Assembly (NCBI RefSeq): GCF_900107115.1
Contig: NZ_FNOS01000002.1
Location: 172,768 to 236,767 of the forward strand
Length of the DNA: 64,000 nt
Origin: Salimicrobium album
GTDB lineage: Bacteria; Bacillota; Bacilli; Bacillales; Halobacillaceae
Direction of reading: 5' to 3'
Part shown: positions 1 to 10,110 of the stretch, piece by piece
Layout: every line of letters starts with the position of its first letter
How positions within the stretch are numbered: the stretch's first letter is position 1
Translations under genes and position numbers: made by a program
The notes under the pieces: generated by a model
Database searches by the model: none
What the model was told of the DNA's origin: nothing
The model's input: only the letters and a program-made list of their open reading frames with translations

Positions 1-62
1 TGGGAAAAGTGTTGATTTAACAAGGAATGGTTAGTTACCATTTGTAGGTGTTTGATGACTTC

Positions 63-111
63 CAACAGCCTTCTAAGCTGTGGGTCGCAGGTTCGAATCC
101 TGCCTGGGACA
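63..111 (+). pseudogene. 3' fragment of tRNA-Arg (TCT)
   Basis: The sequence reads as the 3' half of a tRNA: a 5-bp anticodon stem (ACAGC/GCTGT) around loop CTTCTAA with anticodon TCT, a variable loop, a perfect T-arm (GCAGG, TTCGAAT, CCTGC), and a 3' acceptor strand CTGGGAC followed by A. The matching 5' acceptor strand (GTCCCAG) and a D-arm are missing from bases 1-62, so this is not a full tRNA. Integrated elements that use a tRNA 3' end as attB leave exactly such a duplicate at their far end; that origin is inferred. A degraded tRNA gene is the alternative. Confidence 0.7.
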
Positions 112-120
112 TTTTTTAAG

Positions 121-160
121 AGCTGCATTCCTTATCTTGTGAGGAATGCAGCTTTTTATT
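121..160 (+). terminator. Rho-independent terminator after the tRNA fragment
   Basis: A 12-bp perfect stem, AGCTGCATTCCT with AGGAATGCAGCT, closes a 9-nt loop and is followed by TTTTTATTTATTT. It probably ended a tRNA or island transcript coming from the left. Confidence 0.85.
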
Positions 161-364
161 TATTTGCAGGAAAGGCTCGTGGCAGAGTTGTCTGATTAAC
201 AAGTTGACTTTGCAATCGGGCGTTAGATAGAATAATTCTAAAGAATCAATTTATTTCGGCTTATCCGTCTGAACCGGTATAAACATTAGTTTGTTGAAAT
301 AATCGATGGCCAGAATCTTCGGAGAATAAGACCTATATAAAACTCGGATTGAGGAGTGAACAAC

Positions 365-1936
365 TTGGAGGAAACATTGTTAGTAATTACAGTAACTCTG
401 ATCGGGCTTGCCATTCTTATCCCGTTAATTTTAGCTCTCTGGCTTTATATTCATGATGAAAGGCAAAACGAACATTCTGTATTGAAAAATTATCCACTAT
501 TAGGGAGGTTCCGTTACATCGTCGAGAAAACGGGACCTGAATTCCGTCAATACTTGTTTCACAATGACCGTGAAGGAAAACCGTTCAATCGTAAAGAGTT
601 CGAATATGTCAATAAAGCAGGAAAGTACAATACCCGAATGATGGGGTACGGAGCGGAGCGGGATTTTACTGAGGACGGCTGGTATTTAGTGAACGACATG
701 TTCCCGGTCCAGGCGGAAGAGTTACGAATCGATCAGAGTGAGCCGATTAAGACGAAACTGTACGACATCGACAAAGAACAGCTTTTTAAACGTAAAGAGC
801 ACCGGTTCGATTCAGAGCTTGACCCCGTTTACTTACATGACGATGATTGTGTAATACTCGGGAAACATACCGTCGATCATCCTTTTCGTCTGAAAGGTCT
901 GATCGGACAATCTGCGATGAGTTTCGGATCCCTTGGCGACCATGCGATCACAGCATTATCAAAAGGGCTCGGGCGTGCGGGCGGCACATGGATGAACACC
1001 GGTGAAGGCAGTGTCTCTCCTTACCACTTAAAGGGTGACGTCGACATCATCATGCAGATCAGTCCCGGACTGTTCGGTGTCCGGACAAAAGACGGTGAGT
1101 TCTCCTGGGAGGCCTTTCGTGATCAGGCCTCCAGAGAGCAGATTAAAGCGTTCGAATTGAAACTTGCGCAGGGCGCCAAAACCCGCGGAGGCCACGTAGA
1201 TGGAAAAAAGGTTACGGAGGAAATTGCCGAAATACGTAAAGTCGAACCGGGTAAAGATATAGACAGCCCGAACCGCTTCCCCGGCATCGATACACCTGCC
1301 CAGCTGCTTCACTTCCTTTCTGACCTGAGAGCTTCCGGCGGAAAACCTGTCGGAATGAAGATAGTGGCAGGTAATGAACAGCAGGTGGAGCGGCTTGTTT
1401 CGGCAATGGTGGAAGAGGATATTGTTCCCGACTTTCTTACGGTAGATGGAGGAGAAGGAGGAACGGGAGCTTCTTATTATGGCCTCGCCTATTCCGTAGG
1501 ACTCCCGGCTTTTTCAGCTATACCGATGGTGGATGACATGCTGAAGAAATATGGTATACGTAGACGCACTAAGATTATCGCCTCGGGCAAATTGCTCACG
1601 CCTGATAAAATTGCAATGGCACTGGCGCTCGGAGCGGATCTGATCAATATTGCACGCGGGTTCATGATGAGTGTCGGTTGTATCATGTCGCAGGTCTGTC
1701 ATAAAAACACCTGCCCGGTAGGAGTCGCAACTACCGACGCTGAATTACAGCAGGCGCTCGTCATCGAAGAAAAAAATTACCGCGTTACCAACTATCTGAT
1801 TGCCTTACGCCAGGGTTTATTCGATTTAGCGGCCGTAGCCGGGCTGGATTCACCGACGAAATTCACAAGAGAACATATCGTTTATCACTCTGACTTTCGT
1901 AAAGTAATTAATGAGGAAGATGGGCCAGGCAGATAA
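365..1936 (+). CDS. FMN-binding glutamate synthase family protein (YerD type)
   Basis: It resembles the FMN/iron-sulfur synthase domain of glutamate synthase large subunits but lacks the amidotransferase part, as in B. subtilis YerD, which has nearly the same length. Visible signs are an N-terminal hydrophobic segment (about residues 5-30), the motif NTGEGSVSPYH, the FMN-site stretch TVDGGEGGTGA, and a C-x5-C-x4-C cluster motif near residues 440-453 ending CPVGVAT. It should be a membrane-tethered oxidoreductase; the true substrate of this subfamily is not known to me. A GTG at 356 overlaps the Shine-Dalgarno GAGGAG (351-356), so TTG 365, 8 nt downstream, is the better start. It is monocistronic, with a strong terminator behind it. 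Confidence 0.85.
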   Translation: MEETLLVITVTLIGLAILIPLILALWLYIHDERQNEHSVLKNYPLLGRFRYIVEKTGPEFRQYLFHNDREGKPFNRKEFEYVNKAGKYNTRMMGYGAERDFTEDGWYLVNDMFPVQAEELRIDQSEPIKTKLYDIDKEQLFKRKEHRFDSELDPVYLHDDDCVILGKHTVDHPFRLKGLIGQSAMSFGSLGDHAITALSKGLGRAGGTWMNTGEGSVSPYHLKGDVDIIMQISPGLFGVRTKDGEFSWEAFRDQASREQIKAFELKLAQGAKTRGGHVDGKKVTEEIAEIRKVEPGKDIDSPNRFPGIDTPAQLLHFLSDLRASGGKPVGMKIVAGNEQQVERLVSAMVEEDIVPDFLTVDGGEGGTGASYYGLAYSVGLPAFSAIPMVDDMLKKYGIRRRTKIIASGKLLTPDKIAMALALGADLINIARGFMMSVGCIMSQVCHKNTCPVGVATTDAELQQALVIEEKNYRVTNYLIALRQGLFDLAAVAGLDSPTKFTREHIVYHSDFRKVINEEDGPGR

Positions 1937-1998
1937 CTGGATGGTATCGTACGCGAAGAAAAGTTCGAGTGGAAAAGCAGTTTGAGGAGATCACGTAT

Positions 1999-2037
1999 AA
2001 AACTCTTCGGTTATCAGTTCGAAGAGTTTTATTTTTG
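1999..2037 (+). terminator. Rho-independent terminator
   Basis: An 11-bp stem AAAACTCTTCG / CGAAGAGTTTT is followed by ATTTTTG. It closes the glutamate-synthase-like gene. Confidence 0.9.
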
Positions 2038-2106
2038 CCTTTTCAAGGGAATAATCACAGGTAATCAGGGTAATTCAAGCGGATTTCTTCTTTTGAAATA
2101 CATGTT

Positions 2107-2115
2107 TGATATAAT
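2107..2115 (+). promoter_or_regulatory. Extended -10 promoter of ysoA
   Basis: TGA followed by perfect TATAAT (2110-2115) gives an extended -10 about 40 bases before the start codon. No good -35 lies at 17-bp spacing; a TTGAAA at 2093 is only 11 bp away. Confidence 0.55.
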
Positions 2116-2155
2116 GAATAAAGTACATACTTAAAACGGTTAGGAAGGGTGCGTT

Positions 2156-3136
2156 ATGGACAACAGCAAAGGAGAAGTTGTTCTTTTTCCGAAATGGAGG
2201 GAGAAGCTGCGGAAGAAAGGACTGGAAGCGGTCCGTCACCAGCAGTACGAAGAAGCTATCGAATCACTGGAACCTCTGTTCCATTACCGGGAAGCTGACG
2301 ATGAAGTGATTACCGGTCTGTTAATTTCCTGGGTAGGCACGGGAGAATACGTGCAGGCGGAAGAAGTTTGCCTGAATCGTATGAAGGTCAGTGAATCCGC
2401 TTATTTTCAATATCTACATATTTATATAACGATTCTATTCCATGAGGGAAAATACAGGGAACTGATGACGCTGGTGGAAGAAGTGCTTGAACAGGAGGAT
2501 CTCCCTGGTGAAGTAAGGACACAGCTGTGGCAGATGTATAACGTAAGTAAAGACATCGAAGACTCCCATCAAAAAGAAGAACAAGAGTATTTGATGGAGG
2601 AATGGCAAGAAGCTATAAACGGGCAGCAAATAGAAAAACAGTATAGTATTCTTATGAAATTGAAAAGCTTCGATCCGGCGCCCTTGATGGAGACATTCCG
2701 TGGATATTTGACGGATGAAGAAACGCATCCGGTAATAAAAACAGCCATTATACTATGGTTCCAGTCGCACGGGGTGGAAGAGAGCACATCTATACATAAA
2801 TTTGGTAAAACCATATCCATCGTCCCTGTCGAAATAGGTTCCCCTTCCACACACTACATAGTAAAGCATTTAGAGTTACGTCTTACTCATATTGAGCAGG
2901 AACATCCGATAATGTACGATATCATCGTAACGATGCTTCATCGTTACATTTATATCCGGTACCCTTTCCTTCCTACGGAAAATGAAGTGACTTACATAAT
3001 AGAAGCATTGAAAATGCTCGGGAATGAGTATTTGCAATTAGAAGAAACACCTATTAGAATAGGGCCGGAAACTGAATCCTATAAGAAGGATATTGAAGTC
3101 GCAAATCAACAATACAGGGCGATTACAGGAGAATAA
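2156..3136 (+). CDS. ysoA: TPR-repeat protein YsoA
   Basis: This is a soluble, mostly helical protein with tetratricopeptide-like repeats, clearest in residues 15-110 (for example EEAIESLEPLF and YVQAEEVCLNRM). Its length (326 aa) and its position directly before tig match YsoA of Bacillus, whose biochemical role is not established. The ATG at 2156 follows GGAAGGG with good spacing. It has its own extended -10 promoter and is separated from tig by a new promoter rather than a strong terminator, so read-through into tig is possible. Confidence 0.85.
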   Translation: MDNSKGEVVLFPKWREKLRKKGLEAVRHQQYEEAIESLEPLFHYREADDEVITGLLISWVGTGEYVQAEEVCLNRMKVSESAYFQYLHIYITILFHEGKYRELMTLVEEVLEQEDLPGEVRTQLWQMYNVSKDIEDSHQKEEQEYLMEEWQEAINGQQIEKQYSILMKLKSFDPAPLMETFRGYLTDEETHPVIKTAIILWFQSHGVEESTSIHKFGKTISIVPVEIGSPSTHYIVKHLELRLTHIEQEHPIMYDIIVTMLHRYIYIRYPFLPTENEVTYIIEALKMLGNEYLQLEETPIRIGPETESYKKDIEVANQQYRAITGE

Positions 3137-3156
3137 GCATAATAACCCCTCTATTG

Positions 3157-3184
3157 TTGAAAGAGAACAGCATTATGTTATAAT
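3157..3184 (+). promoter_or_regulatory. SigA-type promoter of tig
   Basis: TTGAAA (3157-3162) and TATAAT (3179-3184) are separated by 16 bp, about 80 bases before the trigger factor start. Confidence 0.75.
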
Positions 3185-3266
3185 ATAGTGGTTGTAAATT
3201 AGATTCGTACACATGTCTGTAACAGATCCATGTAAAAATGAAAATATGACGTTGGAGGGACTTTTT

Positions 3267-4553
3267 ATGTCAGCAAATTGGGAAAAGAAAGAAGGAAATC
3301 AGGGGACCCTTACAGTAGAGGTATCACCTGAAGAATTCGATAAAGCGCTCGATCAGGCGTTTAACAAAGTAGTGAAAGAAGTGCAGGTACCTGGATTCCG
3401 TAAAGGAAAAGTACCGCGTAAAATCTTCGAAGGCCGTTTCGGTGTTGAATCTCTTTATCAGGATGCACTTGATATCATTCTTCCACAGGCTTATTCAGAT
3501 GCTGTACAGGAAACGGGCATTGAGCCGGTAGACCAGCCTGAAGTGGATGTGGAACAGATTGAGAAAGGCGAACCGCTTATTTTCAAAGCGGATGTTACAG
3601 TTAAGCCTGAAGTAGAACTCGGCGAATACAAAGGTCTTGAAGTAGAAGAGGCAGATACTGAAGTAACCGATGAAGACGTAGAGGAAGAACTTAAGCGTCA
3701 ACAGGAAAACCAGGCTGAGCTCGTAGTTAAAGAAGAAGGCGAAATCGAAGAAGGCGACACAGTTGCTATGGACTTCGAAGGTTTCGTTGACGGGGAAGCT
3801 TTTGAAGGCGGCCAGGCCGAGAACTATTCTCTTGAAATAGGCTCCGGTACGTTCATTCCCGGTTTTGAAGAACAGCTCGTCGGTAAAAAAGCTGGAGAAG
3901 AGCCTGATGTGAACATCACGTTCCCGGAAGATTACCACGCTGAAGAACTGGCCGGAAAAGAAGCGACATTCAAAGTTAAAATTCACGAAGTGAAAGCCAA
4001 GGAACTTCCTGAACTTGATGATGAATTCGCTAAAGATGTAGACGAAGACGTTGAGTCTATGGATGAACTGAAGAAAAAAACCCGCGAAAACCTGGAACAG
4101 CAGAAACAGCAGGATGCTGAGAACCAGAAACGCGAATCACTCGTCAACCAGGCGAGCGACAATGCTTCCGTGGAAATTCCACAAGCCATGGTCGACTCCG
4201 AGCTGGATCGTATGGTAAGCGAATTCGAACAGCGTCTGCAAATGCAGGGAATGACGAAGGAAATGTACTTCCAGTTCACCGGTCAGGACGACAACCAGCT
4301 TCGTGAGCAGATGAAAGAAGATGCTGAAAAGCGCGTGAAGACGAACATGACGCTTGAGGCGATTGCTCAGACTGAAAACGTCGAAGTAACCGAAGAAGAC
4401 GTAAATAAGGAACTTGAAAATATGTCCGCTATGTATCAGACGGACGTTGAGAATCTGAAGCAGATGCTTGGAGGAAACACAGACATGGTCAAAGATGATC
4501 TGAAAATCCAAAAAGCGATTGAAGTACTTGAGCAGAACAGCAAAACAGTATAA
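3267..4553 (+). CDS. tig: Trigger factor, ribosome-bound chaperone/prolyl isomerase
   Basis: Trigger factor binds at the ribosomal exit tunnel and folds nascent chains. The N-terminal ribosome-binding domain carries the signature GFRKGK at residues 43-48. The FKBP-type prolyl isomerase domain spans about residues 160-245 ([15 protein letters not shown] onward), followed by the long helical substrate-binding C-domain. The length, 428 aa, is normal. I start at ATG 3267 ([10 protein letters not shown]) because GGAGGG lies 8 nt upstream and homologues begin this way; upstream in-frame codons from 3213 are leader. A terminator follows, so it is transcribed separately from clpX. Confidence 0.97.
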   Translation: MSANWEKKEGNQGTLTVEVSPEEFDKALDQAFNKVVKEVQVPGFRKGKVPRKIFEGRFGVESLYQDALDIILPQAYSDAVQETGIEPVDQPEVDVEQIEKGEPLIFKADVTVKPEVELGEYKGLEVEEADTEVTDEDVEEELKRQQENQAELVVKEEGEIEEGDTVAMDFEGFVDGEAFEGGQAENYSLEIGSGTFIPGFEEQLVGKKAGEEPDVNITFPEDYHAEELAGKEATFKVKIHEVKAKELPELDDEFAKDVDEDVESMDELKKKTRENLEQQKQQDAENQKRESLVNQASDNASVEIPQAMVDSELDRMVSEFEQRLQMQGMTKEMYFQFTGQDDNQLREQMKEDAEKRVKTNMTLEAIAQTENVEVTEEDVNKELENMSAMYQTDVENLKQMLGGNTDMVKDDLKIQKAIEVLEQNSKTV

Positions 4554-4567
4554 TGAATGATGACGGA

Positions 4568-4599
4568 AACAAGGCGAGGAAGATCCCCGCCTTGTTTTC
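4568..4599 (+). terminator. Terminator of tig
   Basis: The stem AACAAGGCG / CGCCTTGTT is followed by TTCT. It is compact and GC-rich. Confidence 0.85.
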
Positions 4600-4770
4600 T
4601 CATATTATTTGCAATTTGTCATTAATAAGTCATATCATTAAGACAGTCAATCGTATCTATACATAATAAGAATTACTCAGCGTTTGACCTGGATGTGCAG
4701 TCTCTGCATAATATTATGTGATGTTGTCAGCAGGAAGGGCAGCCTTTTACTTTTTAAATATCGATTTATT

Positions 4771-4779
4771 TGGTATGAT
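4771..4779 (+). promoter_or_regulatory. Extended -10 promoter of clpX
   Basis: TGG plus TATGAT (4774-4779) forms an extended -10 about 55 bases before the clpX start; no -35 consensus is present at 17 bp. Confidence 0.5.
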
Positions 4780-4833
4780 AAGCGAAAGATAGTGCGGGTT
4801 AGCCTTGGCATCATTTTGGAAAGGGTGAAAGTA

Positions 4834-6105
4834 ATGTTTAAATTTAATGAAGAAAAAGGGCAGCTCAAGTGCTCGTTTTGCGGTAAAAGCCAGGATCAGG
4901 TACGAAAGCTTGTAGCAGGTCCGGGTGTATATATTTGTGATGAGTGTATTGAACTGTGTACAGAGATAGTCGAAGAAGAACTGGGTAATGAAGAAGAAAC
5001 GGAATTCAAAGAAGTTCCGAAACCTGAAGAGATCCACAATATCCTGGGCGATTACGTCATTGGTCAGGAGCAGGCGAAGAAGAACTTATCCGTTGCGGTT
5101 TATAACCACTACAAACGTGTGAATACGACAACTGCGAAGAATGATGAAGTGGAGCTTGCGAAGAGTAACATTCTTATGCTTGGGCCTACTGGTAGCGGGA
5201 AGACGTTGTTGGCTCAGACACTGGCCCGTATTCTCAATGTACCGTTTGCCATTGCCGATGCAACTTCCCTTACGGAAGCCGGGTACGTTGGCGAGGACGT
5301 AGAGAATATTATCCTTAAACTGATTCAGGCAGCAGATTATGATGTAGAGAAAGCCGAAAAAGGTATTATCTATATTGATGAGATCGATAAAGTCGCCCGT
5401 AAGTCCGAGAACCCGTCCATCACACGTGATGTTTCCGGAGAAGGTGTGCAACAGGCCCTTCTGAAAATTCTCGAAGGAACTCAGGCGAGCGTGCCTCCGC
5501 AAGGGGGACGTAAGCATCCTCATCAGGAATTTATCCAGATTGATACTACGAATATCCTGTTTATCGTTGGCGGTGCATTCGATGGTATCGATCAGATCAT
5601 TAAACGTCGTCTCGGACGAAAAGTGATCGGTTTTGGGTCCGAACAGGCGCAGCCGGATTCCGAGAAACAGGAACTGCTTACGAAAGTACTTCCTGAAGAC
5701 CTGCTGAGTTACGGACTTATTCCGGAATTCATAGGTCGTCTTCCGGTGATTGGAAGCCTTGAGCAGCTCGATGAAGATGCGCTTGTAGAAATCCTCACTC
5801 AGCCGAAAAACGCTCTCGTGAAACAGTATCAGAAACTCCTTCAGATCGATGATGTCGAACTTGAATTTGAAGAAGATGCTCTTCGCGAAATTTCCAGATT
5901 AGCTATCGAACGGAAAACAGGTGCGCGTGGACTGCGGTCTATCATTGAAGGGATCATGCTCGATGTAATGTTCGACCTGCCTTCAAGGGATGATATCGAG
6001 AAATGTGTCATCACGAAAGAAACGGTGAAAATGGAAGGTGGCCGTCCTCGTCTTATATTGACCGATGGTACGGTGGAAGAACCGAAAAGTCCAAAAAGCG
6101 CCTGA
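4834..6105 (+). CDS. clpX: ATP-dependent Clp protease unfoldase subunit ClpX
   Basis: ClpX is the AAA+ unfoldase that feeds substrates into ClpP. The N-terminal zinc-binding domain shows Cys13, Cys16, Cys35 and Cys38. Walker A GPTGSGKT is at 117-124 and Walker B IIYIDEID lies further on. The IGF loop that docks to ClpP is present in RKVIGFGS. The length, 423 aa, is typical. ATG 4834 follows GGAAAGGGTG; in-frame codons back to 4684 are untranslated leader. lonB, which usually lies between clpX and lonA in spore formers, is absent: the next gene is lonA. Confidence 0.98.
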   Translation: MFKFNEEKGQLKCSFCGKSQDQVRKLVAGPGVYICDECIELCTEIVEEELGNEEETEFKEVPKPEEIHNILGDYVIGQEQAKKNLSVAVYNHYKRVNTTTAKNDEVELAKSNILMLGPTGSGKTLLAQTLARILNVPFAIADATSLTEAGYVGEDVENIILKLIQAADYDVEKAEKGIIYIDEIDKVARKSENPSITRDVSGEGVQQALLKILEGTQASVPPQGGRKHPHQEFIQIDTTNILFIVGGAFDGIDQIIKRRLGRKVIGFGSEQAQPDSEKQELLTKVLPEDLLSYGLIPEFIGRLPVIGSLEQLDEDALVEILTQPKNALVKQYQKLLQIDDVELEFEEDALREISRLAIERKTGARGLRSIIEGIMLDVMFDLPSRDDIEKCVITKETVKMEGGRPRLILTDGTVEEPKSPKSA

Positions 6106-6128
6106 GCACTTCAGGCGGAATAAAGCTT

Positions 6129-6170
6129 AGCCGCGCTAGTTTAAGCGCGGCTTCTCTTTTCTGTTTTTTT
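6129..6170 (+). terminator. Terminator of clpX
   Basis: The stem AGCCGCGCT / AGCGCGGCT is followed by a long T-rich tract (TCTCTTTTCTGTTTTTTT). Confidence 0.9.
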
Positions 6171-6242
6171 GATTTGTATTCTTTCTTTACATAATTCTTC
6201 CGGACAAATATGGAATGAAAATAATATCAGGAGGTGTAACGA

Positions 6243-8570
6243 ATGACTGAAAGTAAAACATACCCTCTACTTCCGCTGAGAGGATTGCTCGTCTATCCTT
6301 CAATGGTGCTTCACCTGGATGTCGGTCGTGAGAAATCAGTGAAAGCTTTAGAAGAAGCTATGATCGATGACAGTCACGTTATGTTGATTGCACAAAAAGA
6401 AACAAGCGTGGATGAGCCTGAAAGTGACGACCTTTACGAGGTAGGTACAGTAGCTTTCGTGAAACAGATGGTGAAACTGCCGAATGGTACGCACCGCGTC
6501 CTCGTCGAAGGCGTGGAGCGGGCAAAAGTAAAAGAAATAAAGGAAAAAGAAGAACATTTCGAAACGACCGTCACTGCGTTACAGGAAGTGCAGGGGGATC
6601 GGAATGAAGAAGAAGCTTTGACACGTACGCTCATGGAACAATTCGAACAGTACGTAAAAATATCGAAAAAAGTAACGAAAGAAACTTACGACACTTTGGC
6701 CGATATCGATGACCCTTCCCATCTTGCCGATATGGTAGCGTCTCACCTTCCGATTAAAATCAAGGAAAAGCAGGGAGTTCTTGAAACTTCAGAAGTAAAA
6801 GAGAGACTGAAACGTGTCATTGACATTATAGGAAACGAACGTGAAGTTCTGCAGATAGAACAGAAAATCGGACAGCGTGTAAAAAAATCGATGGAAAATA
6901 CCCAAAAAGAGTATTACCTTCGGGAACAGATGAAAGCTATCCAGAACGAACTGGGCGATAAAGATGGAAAGTCCGGGGAAGTTGCGGAGCTGAAAGAAAA
7001 AATTGAAAATGCAAATATGCCTGAGCGGATTGAACTGGTAGCTCTTAAAGAGCTGGGGAGGTACGAAAAAGTTCCTCAAAGTTCAGCCGAGAGCTCCGTC
7101 ATACGTAATTATATTGAGTGGCTCGTCGTACTGCCCTGGACGACCGAAACGGAAGATAATCTGGATGTGCCGCACGCGGAAGAGATTCTCGAGGAGGACC
7201 ATTACGGTCTTGATAAAGTAAAAGAACGTATATTGGAGTATTTGGCCGTGCAACAGCTGACCCAATCCATTAAAGGACCGATTCTTTGTCTCGTCGGTCC
7301 CCCGGGCGTCGGGAAAACGTCTCTCGCAAAGTCCATAGCGCGGGCGATCAACCGTAAATTCGTAAGGATATCTGTCGGCGGTATAAGAGATGAGGCTGAG
7401 GTTCGTGGACACCGGCGTACTTATATTGGAGCTATGCCGGGGAGAATTATTCAGGGTATGAAACGTGCAGAGACTGTCAACCCGGTCTTCCTGCTGGATG
7501 AGATAGATAAAATGGCCAGTGATTTCCGGGGCGACCCGTCTTCTGCGATGCTTGAAGTTCTCGATCCTGAACAGAACGCAACGTTCAGTGACCACTATAT
7601 TGAAGAAGATTATGATCTTTCGAACGTTCTGTTCGTAGCTACAGCCAATACAATGTCCACAATCCCCGGTCCGCTCATGGACAGGATGGAAGTGATTCAG
7701 ATTGCTGGATATACCGAGGTCGAAAAACTTCACATTGCAAAAGAACATCTTTTAGGTAAACAGATTACAGAGAACGGGCTGACGAGGAATCAGCTTCAGT
7801 TCCGGGATGACGCTCTTATGAAACTTATCAGACGTTATACACGGGAAGCGGGTGTGCGCGGACTTGAACGTGAAATCGCCAACGTCTGCCGGAAAGCTGC
7901 TAAAATAATCGTTTCCGGAGAGAAGAAGCGGGTAATTGTTACGGAGAAAATGATAGAAGAACTCATCGGCCGCCCTAAATTCCGGTATGGTCAGGCAGAA
8001 CTTGAAGATCAGGTAGGGGCAGCCACCGGCCTTGCCTATACAGCAGCCGGCGGTGATACGTTGTCCATTGAAGTTTCCGTCTCCCCGGGTAAAGGCAATC
8101 TCACACTTACCGGGAAATTAGGTGACGTGATGAAAGAGTCGGCCCAGGCCGCTTTCAGCTATATTCGCACCAGGGCGGATGAGCTGAATATCTCTTCCGA
8201 CTTCGTAGAGAAAAATGATATCCACATTCACGTGCCGGAAGGAGCCACGCCTAAAGATGGTCCTTCAGCAGGTATCACGATGGCTACTGCTCTCGTCTCC
8301 GCACTTACAGGTCGTGCTGTGTCGAAAGAGGTGGGGATGACCGGGGAGATTACACTGAGAGGCCGCGTCCTTCCTATCGGCGGGCTGAAACAGAAAGCTC
8401 TCAGTGCTCATCGGGCCGGACTGACAAGGATAATTATCCCCTTTGAAAACAAAAAGGATTTAGACGACATCCCGGAAAGTGTCCGGAACGATTTGACATT
8501 CATTCCTGTGAAGCATCTTGATGAGGTGCTCGAGCAGGCATTGACGGGTGAGAAAAATGAGAGTAAATGA
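6243..8570 (+). CDS. lonA: ATP-dependent protease Lon (LonA)
   Basis: Lon is a homo-hexameric AAA+ serine protease that degrades misfolded and regulatory proteins in the cytosol. Residues about 8-205 form the LON substrate-binding domain, followed by a coiled-coil region. Walker A is GPPGVGKTS and Walker B LLDEID. The C-terminal protease domain has the Ser-Lys dyad Ser675 (DGPSAG) and Lys718 (GLKQK). AGGAGGTG precedes ATG 6243. It overlaps the start of ysxC by 14 bp, so the two are co-translated, as in Bacillus. Confidence 0.98.
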   Translation: MTESKTYPLLPLRGLLVYPSMVLHLDVGREKSVKALEEAMIDDSHVMLIAQKETSVDEPESDDLYEVGTVAFVKQMVKLPNGTHRVLVEGVERAKVKEIKEKEEHFETTVTALQEVQGDRNEEEALTRTLMEQFEQYVKISKKVTKETYDTLADIDDPSHLADMVASHLPIKIKEKQGVLETSEVKERLKRVIDIIGNEREVLQIEQKIGQRVKKSMENTQKEYYLREQMKAIQNELGDKDGKSGEVAELKEKIENANMPERIELVALKELGRYEKVPQSSAESSVIRNYIEWLVVLPWTTETEDNLDVPHAEEILEEDHYGLDKVKERILEYLAVQQLTQSIKGPILCLVGPPGVGKTSLAKSIARAINRKFVRISVGGIRDEAEVRGHRRTYIGAMPGRIIQGMKRAETVNPVFLLDEIDKMASDFRGDPSSAMLEVLDPEQNATFSDHYIEEDYDLSNVLFVATANTMSTIPGPLMDRMEVIQIAGYTEVEKLHIAKEHLLGKQITENGLTRNQLQFRDDALMKLIRRYTREAGVRGLEREIANVCRKAAKIIVSGEKKRVIVTEKMIEELIGRPKFRYGQAELEDQVGAATGLAYTAAGGDTLSIEVSVSPGKGNLTLTGKLGDVMKESAQAAFSYIRTRADELNISSDFVEKNDIHIHVPEGATPKDGPSAGITMATALVSALTGRAVSKEVGMTGEITLRGRVLPIGGLKQKALSAHRAGLTRIIIPFENKKDLDDIPESVRNDLTFIPVKHLDEVLEQALTGEKNESK

Positions 8571-9144
8571 AGCGGAAATAGTTATCAGTGCTGTAAGTAA
8601 GACCCAGTATCCGAGCGATCCGATTCCGGAGATTGCGCTTGCGGGGCGTTCCAACGTAGGGAAATCATCGTTCATCAATACGATGATCCAGCGTAAAAAT
8701 CTGGCCCGCACTTCAGGGAAGCCGGGGAAGACGCAGACGCTCAATTTCTACATCATCAATAAATCTTTTCACTTCGTGGATGTACCCGGGTACGGGTATG
8801 CGAAAGTCTCCAAAGCGGAAAGAACACGCTGGGGAAAGATGATGGATGAATATTTCGGGGAACGGGAACAGCTCGTTTCGGCAGTTCTTGTCGTGGACTT
8901 ACGGCATGAACCGACCGATGAAGACTGTATGATGTACGATTATTTTAAATATCACGACCTTCCGGTAACGATTATCGCTACGAAAATGGATAAGGTTAAG
9001 AAAGGGAAGCGCCCGGCTCAGAAGAAGCTTATACGTGAGGTGCTGGAAGTTGATGAAAAGGATCCGCTCATCCTTTTCTCTGCGGAAACCTCCGAAGGTA
9101 AAGATGAAGCCTGGAAGTCCCTGCGCTCCCATCTGAAAATGTAG
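8557..9144 (+). CDS. ysxC: Ribosome biogenesis GTPase YsxC/EngB
   Basis: This essential GTPase acts in assembly of the 50S subunit. The G1 motif [10 protein letters not shown]3 DVPGYG and G4 TKMDK are all present, together with the family signature [10 protein letters not shown] choose ATG 8557 (MRVNEAEIV), which fits homologues and has GGGTG upstream; a GTG at 8548 is in frame but less likely. The gene begins inside the 3' end of lonA. Confidence 0.95.
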   Translation: MRVNEAEIVISAVSKTQYPSDPIPEIALAGRSNVGKSSFINTMIQRKNLARTSGKPGKTQTLNFYIINKSFHFVDVPGYGYAKVSKAERTRWGKMMDEYFGEREQLVSAVLVVDLRHEPTDEDCMMYDYFKYHDLPVTIIATKMDKVKKGKRPAQKKLIREVLEVDEKDPLILFSAETSEGKDEAWKSLRSHLKM

Positions 9145-9188
9145 AAGACCGGTGGTCAGAGAAAAACACTGATATTACAGAACCAGGG

Positions 9189-9227
9189 AGGCCCGTTCGA
9201 TTCGCAGAATCGTTCGGGCCTTTCTTA
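9189..9227 (+). terminator. Terminator of lonA-ysxC
   Basis: An imperfect long hairpin, AGGCCCG-TT-CGATTC with GAATCG-TT-CGGGCCT, has a symmetric TT/TT internal loop, a GCA apical loop and a T-rich tail. Confidence 0.85.
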
Positions 9228-9314
9228 CTTATTGGCTGGTGAAGGTGAGCTCTTTCCTTTTCAGGCGTTCCGTGATATTTTTAGTGAAAACCGTTAATGC
9301 TGGGAGAGGTGAAA

Positions 9315-10049
9315 ATGAACAAAGTTATTGATGTACAGGCTTTGAATAAGTCATTTGGAGAACTGCAAGTACTGAAAGATATTCATTTCAACGTGAAGGA
9401 AGGGGAAGTTGTCGTAATTATCGGAGCAAGCGGTTCCGGTAAAAGTACATTACTGCGCTGTCTGAATTTTTTGGAGATGAAAGACAGTGGAGAAATTTCA
9501 CTTCACGGAAAGCGTGTGGACGAACGGAAGGACAAGCTGAACGAAATCAGGCAGAACATAGGGATGGTCTTCCAGCAGTTCAATCTGTTCCCTCATAAAA
9601 CGGTTCTTGAGAACGTGATGGAAGCTCCTCTTCAGGTTAGGAAAATGGAAAAAGATAAGGCAGCACATAAAGCCCGTGAGCTGCTTAATAAGGTGGGACT
9701 CAGCGACAAGGAGGATGTCTTCCCGAACCGTCTCTCCGGGGGGCAGAAGCAGCGTGTAGCTATAGCCAGGGCATTAGCTATGAACCCCTTGATTATGCTT
9801 TTCGATGAACCTACTTCTGCTCTTGACCCGGAACTGATCGGGGAAGTTCTGCAAACGATGAAGGATCTTGCCAAAGAGGGGATGACGATGGTTGCCGTAA
9901 CGCATGAGATGCGTTTTGCCAGAGAAGCAGCGGACAGAGTCGTCTATATGCATGACGGTCGTATCGTGGAGGAAGGGACGCCGGAGGAGATATTCGAGCA
10001 TCCGCAAAACGACAGGACGAAACAGTTTCTTCAGTCTATATACGTCTAA
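9315..10049 (+). CDS. Amino-acid ABC transporter ATP-binding protein (GlnQ-like)
   Basis: This is the nucleotide-binding subunit of a polar amino acid importer of the GlnQ/ArtP/TcyN class. Walker A is GASGSGKST, the Q-loop is FQQFNLF, the signature is LSGGQKQR, Walker B is [14 protein letters not shown], and the H-loop is AVTHEM. ATG 9315 follows GGAGAGGTG. No permease or substrate-binding protein gene is next to it, so it is an orphan ATPase that must pair with membrane subunits elsewhere. It is inserted between ysxC and hemA relative to the B. subtilis order. The exact substrate cannot be told from sequence. Confidence 0.9.
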   Translation: MNKVIDVQALNKSFGELQVLKDIHFNVKEGEVVVIIGASGSGKSTLLRCLNFLEMKDSGEISLHGKRVDERKDKLNEIRQNIGMVFQQFNLFPHKTVLENVMEAPLQVRKMEKDKAAHKARELLNKVGLSDKEDVFPNRLSGGQKQRVAIARALAMNPLIMLFDEPTSALDPELIGEVLQTMKDLAKEGMTMVAVTHEMRFAREAADRVVYMHDGRIVEEGTPEEIFEHPQNDRTKQFLQSIYV

Positions 10050-10057
10050 AAGTTCGA

Positions 10058-10110
10058 AGACAGAAGCCGCGATCCCGGGAAACAGGAACCGCGGCTTCTG
10101 TCTATTTCTG
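10058..10110. terminator. Bidirectional terminator between convergent genes
   Basis: A 14-bp perfect stem, AGACAGAAGCCGCG / CGCGGCTTCTGTCT, has a T-rich tail on the plus strand and a moderate one on the minus strand. It lies between the ABC ATPase gene and the convergent membrane protein gene, whose stop codon is inside the stem. Confidence 0.85.

Noticed and set aside
1..120. A complete tRNA gene at the left edge
   Set aside because: No 5' acceptor strand pairing with CTGGGAC and no D-arm can be found in bases 1-62.
3213..3266. N-terminal extension of trigger factor from 3213
   Set aside because: No ribosome site at 3213; GGAGGG stands before ATG 3267 and the sequence from there matches trigger factor N-termini.
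4684..4833. N-terminal extension of ClpX by 50 codons
   Set aside because: It runs through the promoter's -10 element; the zinc-binding domain begins right after ATG 4834.
7083..7748. Long antisense open frame inside lonA (221 codons)
   Set aside because: It mirrors codon bias of lonA on the other strand, has no ribosome site and no recognisable protein pattern. The same holds for long antisense frames in hemA, tig, capsid and tape measure genes.
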